The notes under the pieces were generated by a model. The model saw only the letters and a program-made list of their open reading frames with translations. It was not told the DNA's origin and did not search any database. 64,000 nucleotides of DNA, taken from the NCBI RefSeq assembly GCF_028649435.1, contig NZ_JAQSIN010000001.1; one strand, written 5' to 3'. Each line of letters opens with the position of its first letter. The first letter of the stretch is position 1. The DNA comes from Curvibacter microcysteis (GTDB lineage: Bacteria > Pseudomonadota > Gammaproteobacteria > Burkholderiales > Burkholderiaceae_C). Below are positions 38,460-46,448 of this stretch, piece after piece. The position numbers were made by a program, and so were the translations under genes.

Positions 38460-39419
38460 ATGAAACGTGTCTGGGTCTTGGGGGCGGGAGGCATGCTGGG
38501 CGCGGCGCTGGTGCGCGCGCTGCCGACGCCGGGCGCAGCGTTGTATCGCTTTCCCCAGCCCCTCGCTTGGTCAGACCGCACTCAGTTGTCCCTTCAGTTG
38601 GGGCAGGGTCTCAAGGCTTTTTTGAGTGGCCTGACGACGGATGACGACTGGGAGATTTACTGGGCGGCTGGCGTTGGCGCCATGGGCAGTTCGGCCGACG
38701 AGCTGGATGCGGAGACCCAGGCGCTGGCGGTGTTGCTCGATCAGCTCCAGGCCAGTCTGCCGTCGTGTCCGGCACCCGGCGTCATCGCCTTTGCCAGTTC
38801 GGCGGGGGCCTTGTATGCGGGCAGCCCGCAATTTGAAATCACCGAGCAGACACCGATCACCCTGCTCAACCCCTACGCCCAGGCCAAACGCCGTCAAGAG
38901 CAATTGTTGGAGGCCGCCTTGCCGGCCTTGGCCCAGGTTCGCGTTCTGATCGCCCGTTTCTCGACCCTGTATGGCCCGGGACAAGCCCAGGGCAAACGCC
39001 AGGGTTTGCTGACCCACATCGCGCGCTGTGCTTTGCGCCATCAGCCGGTGGAGATCTTCGTGCCCTTGGACACGGCCCGGGACTACCTGTTTGTGGACGA
39101 TGCCGCTGGTGCCTTGGTGGCGTCGGCTCGCGCCCTGGCGCGCTGGCCTGAGCGGCTTCATACCCGGATCATCGCGGCCGAGCGCAGCGCGACCATCTCG
39201 GAGATCGTGTCCACCTTCAACCGCTTGATCAAGCGGCGCCTGCGCGTGGTGTGTAATCGCAACAGCCTGAGCGCGTTGTACGCGCCCCGGGTGGCCTACC
39301 GATCGCTGTCACCCTTGGCGAACGAGGGCGATCTTCCACAGCACACCTTGCTGGAAGGTGCTGCAGCGCTGCTGCGTGCAGAGCGGCTGGCCTATGTGGC
39401 CCGCTTGAACAAGGTTTAA
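38460..39419 (+). CDS. SDR-family NAD-dependent sugar epimerase/reductase
   Basis: 319 residues. N-terminal VWVLGAGGMLGAALVRAL, catalytic region FASSAGALYAG and NPYAQAKRRQE (YxxxK), then RFSTLYGPGQ and TARDYLFVDDAAGALV are typical of extended SDR enzymes. The variable middle is short, and the N-terminus lacks the usual TGG start. It follows the GtrB-like gene with no gap and precedes a methyltransferase by 3 bases, so all are one operon. It probably makes or modifies the sugar carried by this module. The substrate is unknown. Confidence 0.78.
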   Translation: MKRVWVLGAGGMLGAALVRALPTPGAALYRFPQPLAWSDRTQLSLQLGQGLKAFLSGLTTDDDWEIYWAAGVGAMGSSADELDAETQALAVLLDQLQASLPSCPAPGVIAFASSAGALYAGSPQFEITEQTPITLLNPYAQAKRRQEQLLEAALPALAQVRVLIARFSTLYGPGQAQGKRQGLLTHIARCALRHQPVEIFVPLDTARDYLFVDDAAGALVASARALARWPERLHTRIIAAERSATISEIVSTFNRLIKRRLRVVCNRNSLSALYAPRVAYRSLSPLANEGDLPQHTLLEGAAALLRAERLAYVARLNKV

Positions 39420-39422
39420 ACC

Positions 39423-40124
39423 ATGACCCAACAAGAATTTGACGTCCACGCCCGCAGCTACGAGCAGGTGCTGGACCAGAGCATCGGCTTTTCTGGTGAG
39501 GACTCGGCCTATTTCGCAGAGTACAAAATTCGCGACCTCAGTCACGAATTGACCCGGGCGGGGGCAGACCCCCAAGGGCCCTTGCGTTTGATGGATTTTG
39601 GTTGTGGCGTGGGCAGCTCCATGCCCCATGCGCGCCGCTACTTTGCCAATGCGCAACTGCTGGGGGTGGATGTTTCCCAGGAGAGCCTGGCGCAGGCCCA
39701 GACCCGCTTTGCCGACCTTGCCCGTTTTGAGCCCCTGGCCCCTGGGACCTGGCCTGAGGCGGCTTCGTCCCTGGATGCGGCCTACGCCATGTGCGTGTTC
39801 CACCACATCGACGAGGCCGAGCACATCCGCTTGCTGGCCGAGGTGCGCAGCCGGCTCAAGCCCGGTGGCCTGATGATGGTTTATGAACACAACCCACTGA
39901 ATCCCCTGACAGTGCGGGTGGTCAACAACTGCCCATTTGATGAAAACGCCAAGCTGATCCGGGCCTCGATCATGGCTCAGCGCTGCCGTGAGGCTGGCTT
40001 CAAGGAGGTCAAGGTGGCATACCGGGTCTTCTTCCCTGGCCTCCTGAAGGCCTTGCGGTGGGCCGAGGGGCTGCTCTCCTGGCTGCCGCTGGGAGGGCAG
40101 TACTATGTTTGCGCTCGTGCCTAA
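39423..40124 (+). CDS. class I SAM-dependent methyltransferase
   Basis: 233 residues. Motif I is LMDFGCGVGSSMPHARR, an acidic residue follows in LLGVDVSQESL, and motif IV-like AAYAMCVFHHIDEAEHIRLL is present, with KPGGLMMVYEHNPLNPLT after it. It probably methylates a sugar or lipid-linked saccharide made by its neighbours. Its last 20 bases overlap the start of the GtrA gene in another frame, suggesting coupled translation. Confidence 0.82.
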   Translation: MTQQEFDVHARSYEQVLDQSIGFSGEDSAYFAEYKIRDLSHELTRAGADPQGPLRLMDFGCGVGSSMPHARRYFANAQLLGVDVSQESLAQAQTRFADLARFEPLAPGTWPEAASSLDAAYAMCVFHHIDEAEHIRLLAEVRSRLKPGGLMMVYEHNPLNPLTVRVVNNCPFDENAKLIRASIMAQRCREAGFKEVKVAYRVFFPGLLKALRWAEGLLSWLPLGGQYYVCARA

Positions 40125-40506
40125 GGCTTTGTTGGCGCAACTCATCAAATTCGGCCTGGTCGGACTGCTCAATACCGCGCTCGGCCTGGCGCTGATTTAC
40201 GCCTTCAAGTGGGGCTTGGGCTGGGGTGACGCCACGGCCAACCTGGCGGGTTATGGCTTGTGCATTGGCCTGGGCTTTGTGCTCAATGGCCGTTGGACCT
40301 TTGGCCAGTCGGCGCTGGGGTTGCGCCATGGCTTGGGCTACTTGGGCGCGGTCGCACTGGCCTACCTGCTCAACTTGACCACCGTGCTGTTGTCGATTCA
40401 GCTGCTGGCGGTGCCTGGCGATTACGCCCAACTTCTGGGCGTGCCCGTGTTCACCTTGAGTTCTTTTGTGCTCAACCGGCGCTTCGTGTTCACCAAATCC
40501 GCCTGA
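40105..40506 (+). CDS. gtrA: GtrA-family membrane protein
   Basis: 133 residues with four hydrophobic helices. It opens with LIKFGLVGLLNTALGLALIY, the family signature, and ends NRRFVFTKSA, typical of GtrA. Family members are proposed to flip undecaprenyl-phosphate-linked sugars so a periplasmic transferase can attach them to O-antigen or cell-wall polymers. With the GtrB-like gene (37.5 kb) and the membrane protein (36.2 kb) it makes a plausible three-part module. It is the last plus-strand gene of the locus and faces ugd. Confidence 0.9.
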   Translation: MFALVPKALLAQLIKFGLVGLLNTALGLALIYAFKWGLGWGDATANLAGYGLCIGLGFVLNGRWTFGQSALGLRHGLGYLGAVALAYLLNLTTVLLSIQLLAVPGDYAQLLGVPVFTLSSFVLNRRFVFTKSA

Positions 40507-40544
40507 TGCGCAGGGCGCTGCAGGCGCGTTGGGCAAGGGCACGT

Positions 40545-41714
40545 TCAGTCGTCGCCCCCAAACAAGTCCCGTGTGAAGACCTTGTCTTCCACATCGGCCA
40601 GCACCTGGCTCATGCGGTTCGACACAATCACATCCGCCTCGCGCTTGAAAGCCTCCAGGTCATTGACCACGCGGGAGTTGAAGAAGCGGTCTTCCTTCAT
40701 CGCGGGCTCGTGCACGATCACCTCAATGCCCTTGGCCTTGATGCGCTTCATGATGCCCTGGATGCTGGAGGCGCGGAAGTTGTCCGAGCCCGCCTTCATG
40801 ATCAGCCGGTACACGCCCACCACCTTGGGCTTTTTCGCCAGGATGGCGTTGGCAATGAAGTCCTTGCGCGTGGTGTTGGACTCCACGATGGCGTGGATCA
40901 GGTTTTGCGGCACCTGGTTGTAATTGGCCAGCAACTGCTTGGTGTCCTTGGGCAGGCAATAGCCGCCATAGCCGAAGGACGGGTTGTTGTAGTGCTTGCC
41001 AATGCGCGGGTCCAGGCCCACGCCTTCGATGATCTGGCGTGAGTCCAGGCCATGCGTGGCGGCGTAGGTGTCGAGCTCGTTGAAGTAGGCCACGCGCATG
41101 GCCAGGTAGGTGTTGGAAAACAGCTTGATCGCCTCCGCCTCGGTGGAGTCGGTCAGCAGCACCTCGATGTCTTTCTTGACCGCGCAGTCCTTGAGCAGGT
41201 AGGCAAAGATGCGGGCCCGTTCCGAGCGCTCGCCCACCACAATGCGCGAGGGGTGCAGGTTGTCGTGCAGGGCGCGGCCTTCTCGCAGAAACTCGGGCGA
41301 GAAAATCAGGTTCGGGCAGTTCAGCTCGGCCCGCGTCTTGGCGGTGTAGCCCACCGGCACGGTGGACTTGATCACGATCACCGCTTGCGGGTTGATGGCC
41401 ATGACGTCGCGGATCACCGCTTCCACCGACAGGGTGTTGAAGCGGTTGGTGTCCACGTCGTAGTCGGTGGGCGTGGCCACCACCACATAGTCGGCGCCCA
41501 GGTAGGCGTCATGTTTGTCCTGCGTGGCGCGCAGGTTCAGCGGCTTGTGGGCCAGGAAGTCTTCGATTTCCACATCCACAATCGGGCTGCGGCGGCTGTT
41601 GATCAGTGCCACTTTCTCGGCCACGATGTCCAGCGCCACCACCTCGTGCTGCTGGGCCAGCAGCACGGCGTTGGACAAACCGACATACCCGGTTCCGGCG
41701 ATCGCGATTTTCAT
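40545..41714 (-). CDS. ugd: UDP-glucose 6-dehydrogenase
   Basis: 389 residues. It oxidizes UDP-glucose to UDP-glucuronate. It shows IAIAGTGYVGLSNAVLLAQQ, VVVATPTDYD, KSTVPVGYTAK, SPEFLREGRALHDNLHPSRI and the catalytic Cys in FGYGGYCLPKDTKQL. It is the short Ugd form common in enterobacterial and other polysaccharide loci, clearly different from the TviB-type enzyme at 22.4 kb. It lies convergent to gtrA and downstream of the TPR transferase gene on the same strand, with a probable terminator between them. Confidence 0.96.
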   Translation of the reverse strand: MKIAIAGTGYVGLSNAVLLAQQHEVVALDIVAEKVALINSRRSPIVDVEIEDFLAHKPLNLRATQDKHDAYLGADYVVVATPTDYDVDTNRFNTLSVEAVIRDVMAINPQAVIVIKSTVPVGYTAKTRAELNCPNLIFSPEFLREGRALHDNLHPSRIVVGERSERARIFAYLLKDCAVKKDIEVLLTDSTEAEAIKLFSNTYLAMRVAYFNELDTYAATHGLDSRQIIEGVGLDPRIGKHYNNPSFGYGGYCLPKDTKQLLANYNQVPQNLIHAIVESNTTRKDFIANAILAKKPKVVGVYRLIMKAGSDNFRASSIQGIMKRIKAKGIEVIVHEPAMKEDRFFNSRVVNDLEAFKREADVIVSNRMSQVLADVEDKVFTRDLFGGDD

Positions 41715-41894
41715 GAGGGGGCTTACCTTGCTGAGGCGTGAGGGTGAAAGTCTGGGGGGCGGCGCAGCTCAACGAGCCGTCCGTGCGCCTGAGCGCCTGA
41801 TTGGGGGTTCGGGGCACTGTGCCAGCGCACAGCGCTGGAGAACCGAGCCATGCGCGGGCGCTGCAGATTGCTGTGGTTTTAATTCTAGCGGTTG

Positions 41895-41920
41895 AAAAAG
41901 ACGGCTCTGTGGGACGCCGT
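41895..41920 (-). terminator. probable terminator after the TPR transferase gene
   Basis: On the minus strand, ACGGC and GCCGT form a 5-bp stem (plus 41916-41920 and 41901-41905) with a 10-base loop, followed by CTTTTTC. It lies 11 bases beyond the stop at 41931. The stem is short, so strength is uncertain. Confidence 0.45.
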
Positions 41921-41930
41921 GGCGGTTCGA

Positions 41931-44183
41931 TCAAGGCGATGCGGGCAGCGTCAGGTCGATGGGGCCCGGGGGCAGTCCTTGGGCTTGGCGGGCCAGCATG
42001 GCCAGGTAAGCGGCTTCGAGATCACGGGTGAAGCGGGGGGTGTCGAACAGCGGTGCCTCCAGGCCTTGGCGGCGCAATTGGTTTTTGTAGGCCTGCAGAC
42101 GCTGCGGGTCCTGGGCCAGGGCCACCGCCTCGGCCTCATAGGCCTCTGCGGAGGCCATGTTGAGGGCACTCAGCCCCACCGCCGCGTTGAGGCTGGCCGC
42201 GACCCGGCTGGCAAAGCTGGCCCCCGGGCAGGTCAGCACCGGCACCCCGCTGCGCAGGGCGTCGCTGGCCGTGGTGTGGGCGTTGTAGGTCAGGGTGTCC
42301 AGCACCAAGTCGGCCAGGGCGTGGCGTGCCAGGTGTTCTGGCGACGCGCAACGTGGTGCAAAGACCAGGCGCGAGGGGTCCACGCCCTGGGCCTGGGCTG
42401 CTGCGCGCAACTGCTGGGGGGCGGGGCCGGGGTCTTCCAGCAACCACAGCACGCTGCCTGGGCAGCGTTGCAGGATGCGCAGCCACAGCGCGAAGGTCTC
42501 CGGGTTGATCTTGTAGGTGTTGTTGAAGCAGCAAAACACCACGCCCTGCGCGGGCAACTGGCAGTCGGCTCGTGGGGCGCGTCGCGTCGACACCTCACGC
42601 CGGCGGTCGTTGACTTGGTAGCTGTGCGGCAGGGTGACCTGTTGCTCGCTGTAATGTCGCTGCGCCTCCGGTGGAACGACCAGGCGGTCGGCGATCAGGT
42701 AGTCCATGGCCGGGTGGCCCCAGGTGCCTGGGTAGCCCAGGTAGCTCACTTGCAGGGGCGCGGCGCGGTGCAGAAACACCCCGGGTCGGCCCCAGGTGGT
42801 GAAGCCTTTGAGGTCGATGGCGATGTCCACCCCCAGCGCGCGTGCGCGCTGGGCGATCTCTGCGTCGCTCAGGGCCCCGACCTCTTCAAAGTGGTCGAAG
42901 GCGGCCTGCACGCGCCGCCGCGCGGGGTCGGTCCAGGCGGGGCCATAGGACAGCGCGACCAACTCAAAACGTTGTCGGTCGTGCAACTCAAACAATTCGG
43001 CAATCAGGTGGGTGGTGGCGTGCTGGTGGAAGTCGGCCGACAGGTAGGCCAGGCGGACCTTGTCCTGGCGGGACCTGACCCGGGGGCTGGGGCGCGGCAC
43101 CACCGTCCTGGCCAGCGTTGGGTGCTCATGGTCCAAAAACACCTCGGCGGCCAGGCGCTGGGCGGCGGGGTCGTCGAACAGGCCCAGGGCGGTGAAGGGC
43201 AGCACCACGGGCTGGCGCGCCATCAGGCCTGCACGGATTTGCTGGCGCAAGTCGTCCAGCCCCTGCCAGTCGGCGGCCTGCAGCCGCGCGTGGGCCAACT
43301 CGCCCAGCAGGAAGGGCCGGCTCGGGTCGGCTTGGCGCACGGTCTCCAATTCGCGGATGGCCGCTGGGTAGTCGCCTTGCTCCAACCAGGCCATGCCCAA
43401 CAGGTGGCGTGCCTGCAGGTCCTCGGGCTGCAAGCCCAGCAGGCGCTGCAGGGCCTGCACCGCCTCAGCCGCCTGGCGTCTAGCCAGGCTGTTGCGGGCC
43501 CAGCCCAACAGAGCGGCAGGGTCCTCGGGCTTGAGCTGAACGGCTTGCCGCCAGTGTGATTGAGCGGCTTCGTGCTGGTTCTGCTGGTCCAGCGCACTGG
43601 CCAAGTTCTTGTGGGCGTCCAGGTAGCCGGGGTTCAGGGACAGGGCCTGCTGGTAGCTGCTCAAAGCCTGTTCCAAACGGCCTTGGGCCACCAGGGTCAC
43701 GCCCTTGTTGTTGTGGCCCACGGCGTAGTCGGGCTGCGCCTGCAGGGCGGTGTCGAAGGCCTGCAAGGCCTCGTCCCAGCGGCGCAACTCGCGCAGGGCC
43801 AAGCCCCGGTTGTTGTGGGCCGCCACCCAGTCGGGCTTGAGGGTGGTGGCTTGTTGGTAGGCCTGTGCGGCGGCCTCATGCTGGCGCAAATCGCTCAGCA
43901 CATTGCCCAGGCTGTAGTGCAGTGCCGGGTCTTGCGGGGCCAGGGCGACGGCCTGTTGCAGCCAGGGCAGGGCCTGTTCGGCCTGTTGGGCCTGGGCGTA
44001 GGAAACACCCAAAAAATGAAGCGCCTGAACCTGCTCGGGTTCGGCTTGCAGGGCCTGGTGGTAATGGGCGCGGGCTTCGTCCAGGCGACCTTGGCGGTGC
44101 AAGGCCAGGCCGGCGCCGAGGGCGGCGGTGGCTGCGGACGAAGGTTCGGTCGATCGGGCGTCAGAGCGGGGCGCGGCACTCAT
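41931..44183 (-). CDS. TPR protein with GT41 (O-GlcNAc transferase / SPINDLY-like) domain
   Basis: 750 residues. About eight TPR repeats fill residues 20-335 (for example AAHNNRGLALRELRRWDEAL, DAHKNLASALDQQNQHEAAQ). The C-terminal GT-B region has YLSADFHQHATTHL with His388 at the place of human OGT His498, and FNNTYKINPETF with Lys558 at the place of the UDP-binding Lys; HTTASDALRSGVPVLT and GASFASRVAASLN follow. These suggest an active nucleotide-sugar transferase acting on proteins in the cytoplasm, the TPRs choosing the substrate. Bacterial homologues are little characterised. It lies just outside the polysaccharide locus on the minus strand, upstream of ugd. Confidence 0.88.
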   Translation of the reverse strand: MSAAPRSDARSTEPSSAATAALGAGLALHRQGRLDEARAHYHQALQAEPEQVQALHFLGVSYAQAQQAEQALPWLQQAVALAPQDPALHYSLGNVLSDLRQHEAAAQAYQQATTLKPDWVAAHNNRGLALRELRRWDEALQAFDTALQAQPDYAVGHNNKGVTLVAQGRLEQALSSYQQALSLNPGYLDAHKNLASALDQQNQHEAAQSHWRQAVQLKPEDPAALLGWARNSLARRQAAEAVQALQRLLGLQPEDLQARHLLGMAWLEQGDYPAAIRELETVRQADPSRPFLLGELAHARLQAADWQGLDDLRQQIRAGLMARQPVVLPFTALGLFDDPAAQRLAAEVFLDHEHPTLARTVVPRPSPRVRSRQDKVRLAYLSADFHQHATTHLIAELFELHDRQRFELVALSYGPAWTDPARRRVQAAFDHFEEVGALSDAEIAQRARALGVDIAIDLKGFTTWGRPGVFLHRAAPLQVSYLGYPGTWGHPAMDYLIADRLVVPPEAQRHYSEQQVTLPHSYQVNDRRREVSTRRAPRADCQLPAQGVVFCCFNNTYKINPETFALWLRILQRCPGSVLWLLEDPGPAPQQLRAAAQAQGVDPSRLVFAPRCASPEHLARHALADLVLDTLTYNAHTTASDALRSGVPVLTCPGASFASRVAASLNAAVGLSALNMASAEAYEAEAVALAQDPQRLQAYKNQLRRQGLEAPLFDTPRFTRDLEAAYLAMLARQAQGLPPGPIDLTLPASP

Positions 44184-44342
44184 GGGCAGTCAATCAGTCA
44201 AGCGAAGGTGGATCCCCAGGTGCTCCGGACCGCTTTCGGATCCGGCCAATGCGAGCCCCTGGCTTTGGGTTTGTCCATTATCGGCGGGCGCCAGTCCGCC
44301 TGGGTCGGTGCCTCGGGCTGCGCCAGTGGCTGGGGCTGGGCT

Positions 44343-45326
44343 TCACTCCGCCTTGATGCCTGCCTCGCGGATCACCTTGGCCCATTTGGCGATCTCACTG
44401 CGCTGGTGGGCTGCCAGTGCGTTGGGGCCGAGCACGATGGGGTCCATGCCCAGCGCCTTCATGCGGGTTTGCACCTCGGGCAGGCTGAACACCCGCTGGG
44501 CCTCGGCCGCCAGCTTGTTTTGGATCTCTGGCGGCAGCTTGCCGGGGCCAAAAATGGCCAGCCAGGAGTCGGCCTCGAAGCCGCTCAGGCCTTGCTCGGC
44601 CAAGGTTGGGATGTCGGGTGCCGATGCGGAGCGCTTCAGGCTGGTGATGCCCAGGGCCCGCACCTTGCCTTCGCGGATGGCCGGCAGTGCCGAGGGCAGG
44701 TTGTCGAACATGGTGGCGATATGCCCACCCAGCAGGTCCGGCACGGCCAAGGCGCGGCCTCGGTAAGGCACATGGCGCAGTTGAACCCCGGCCAGGCTGT
44801 TGAACATTTCACCGGCCACATGGGGCGAGGTGCCAATGCCCGGCGTGCCATAGGTCAGTTGACCAGGTTGGGCTTTGGCCAGGGCGATCAACTCGGCCAG
44901 GTTGTGGGCGGGCACCGACGGGTGCACCACCAGCACATTGGGGGTCGAGGCCACCAGCAAGATGGGGCTGAAGTCCTTCACCATGTCGAAGGGCAGGTTC
45001 GGGTAGATCGAACCGTTGATGGAGTGGGTGGCGATGCCGCCCATCATCACGGTGTAGCCATCGGGTTTGGCCCGGGACACGGTTTCGCCGCCCAGATTGC
45101 CACCAGCGCCGGGCTTGTTGTCCACCACGATGGGCTGGTCCAGCTTGGCTTTCTCCGCCAGGATGCGCGCCAGGGTGTCGGGTACGCCCCCGGGCGGGAA
45201 GCCCACCACGATGTGGATGGGCTGGCTGGGGTAGGGGGCTGGGCTCTGGGCCAGGCTGCCCGTGGCCAGCAGGCAGGCGCTGAGGGCCGGCGCGAGCCAG
45301 GCCAGCGCTTTGAGTTTGAAATTCAT
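44343..45326 (-). CDS. Bug-family tripartite tricarboxylate receptor
   Basis: 327 residues. A secretion signal (MNFKLKALAWLAPALSACLL, cleavage near SLAQS) precedes the Bug fold: YPSQPIHIVVGFPPGGVPDT, VVDNKPGAGGNLGGETV, and the loop YGTPGIGTSPHVAGEMFN. These receptors bind carboxylates or amides in the periplasm. No TctA/TctB membrane genes are nearby, so it is one of the orphan Bug proteins common in Burkholderiales. ATG 45326 has GGGAG 8 bases upstream. It is divergent from a thioesterase gene. The ligand is unknown. Confidence 0.93.
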   Translation of the reverse strand: MNFKLKALAWLAPALSACLLATGSLAQSPAPYPSQPIHIVVGFPPGGVPDTLARILAEKAKLDQPIVVDNKPGAGGNLGGETVSRAKPDGYTVMMGGIATHSINGSIYPNLPFDMVKDFSPILLVASTPNVLVVHPSVPAHNLAELIALAKAQPGQLTYGTPGIGTSPHVAGEMFNSLAGVQLRHVPYRGRALAVPDLLGGHIATMFDNLPSALPAIREGKVRALGITSLKRSASAPDIPTLAEQGLSGFEADSWLAIFGPGKLPPEIQNKLAAEAQRVFSLPEVQTRMKALGMDPIVLGPNALAAHQRSEIAKWAKVIREAGIKAE

Positions 45327-45658
45327 GGTGAACACTCCCTGATCTGGATCGGATGGCATGCGCCCCAGCGCTGGCGCTGGCGCTGGGGCGGGCCCGCCTT
45401 GTGGCTGACGGGTCCCGGTTTCGCGCCCGGACGGCCCGCTGTCCGGCGGGTGACGCTGGGTCCAGGGCTGGCGCGACGGCTGCGTATATTATCCGAACCA
45501 CCGCCGGTGGCCGACCTGGGCGCCGGCTGGGGATTTTGATTGTGATCACCCCAGGCAGATCCGGAATCCTGTTTGGTGATGAATTCAAACCCGTTGGCAG
45601 GGCTGGGTTGAATGAGCCCGATTTATTTTGAATGAGTTCATGATAGGAGCCTCTTCCA
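45327..45658. other. divergent Bug receptor-thioesterase intergenic region
   Basis: 332 bases without a gene. The part next to the Bug gene is GC-rich, with a short repeat of GCTGGC units (about 45368-45390). The part next to the thioesterase is AT-rich and holds the inverted and direct repeats listed separately (45583-45636). A GTGATCAC palindrome occurs at about 45542-45549. Confidence 0.6.
45583..45636. repeat. inverted and direct repeats, candidate operator
   Basis: ATTCAAACCC (45583-45592) and GGGTTGAAT (45605-45613) form an inverted repeat that lacks one T in the right arm. TTGAATGAG occurs twice, at 45608-45616 and 45628-45636, exactly 20 bases apart, about two helical turns. All lie 23-76 bases before the thioesterase start. 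The arrangement suits a dimeric regulator site, but no regulator gene is adjacent. Confidence 0.4.
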
Positions 45659-46123
45659 ATGCAGAATGAATCCCCCAAGGTAAGCGACCACTCTCGCCAA
45701 GGCCCAGAAGAACGTGGAGCCTACCCGGCGTTTCGCCTCATCACCACCCGCTGGATGGATAATGATGTTTATGGGCATGTGAATAACGTCGTTTATTACA
45801 GCTGGTTCGATACCGCGGTCAATGCTTATTTGATTGAGCAAGGGGTGTTGGATATTCACCAAGGTGCCACCATCGGTTTGGTGATTGAAACCCAATGCAA
45901 TTATTTTGCCCCGTTGGCGTTTCCGCAGAATATCGAGGCCGGCATCCGCGTGGCGCGTTTGGGCAACAGCAGCGTGCGCTATGAAGTGGGCTTGTTTGCC
46001 GAAGGCGAGCCCCTGACGGCGGCCAAGGGGCATTTCGTGCACGTCTATGTGGACCGCGAAACCCGCCGGCCGGTGCCGGTGCCGCCGCCTCTGCGGGCGG
46101 TGCTGGAAGGCCTGGCGCGCTGA
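45659..46123 (+). CDS. acyl-CoA thioesterase, hotdog fold (4-hydroxybenzoyl-CoA thioesterase type)
   Basis: 154 residues. The single hotdog domain has TTRWMDNDVYGHVNNVVYYS, in which the Asp and the VNN segment are the family's catalytic region, and FFDTAVNAYL-like wording (WFDTAVNAYLIEQGVL) after it. It hydrolyses an acyl-CoA to the free acid and CoA; the acyl group cannot be told. The ATG at 45659 has AGGAG 9 bases upstream. It stands alone, with a hairpin downstream. Confidence 0.87.
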   Translation: MQNESPKVSDHSRQGPEERGAYPAFRLITTRWMDNDVYGHVNNVVYYSWFDTAVNAYLIEQGVLDIHQGATIGLVIETQCNYFAPLAFPQNIEAGIRVARLGNSSVRYEVGLFAEGEPLTAAKGHFVHVYVDRETRRPVPVPPPLRAVLEGLAR

Positions 46124-46448
46124 AGTCCGTGGTTTCGGTGGGGCGACACCAGGGCGGGGTGGTGCCCCGCCCTCGGGCTTGGCGATGGCCTGGCTCGTCA
46201 ATGGTGTGTGCCCCATGTGGTTTGTGCGCACCGTGCACCGGGCTGGGGCGGCGCACAATCATGACAGGGTCACATCCATGGCGTAGCGCAAGCGGGCGTC
46301 ACCGAGGTGCTTGGCGAATGCGGTCGGGTGGCGGTGCCACAATACCGGCCAGGTTCTTCTTTGGTATGCCGGTGTTGGGTTCGCTTCTGACCCGACACTG
46401 CACCGACCCCGACAGTCGACAGCGCGGACGTTTGAGCCGCAGCCCACC
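46124..46448. other. thioesterase-pncB intergenic region
   Basis: 325 bases without a convincing gene. It holds the hairpin at 46151-46173. The frame of pncB is open upstream to 46311, but that part has no family features, so it is treated as non-coding leader. I could not fix a pncB promoter. Confidence 0.5.
46151..46173 (+). terminator. possible terminator hairpin after the thioesterase gene
   Basis: AGGGCGGGG and CCCCGCCCT form a perfect 9-bp stem with a 5-base loop (TGGTG), 27 bases after the thioesterase stop. No T run follows, so it may need Rho or only protect the 3' end. Confidence 0.4.
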
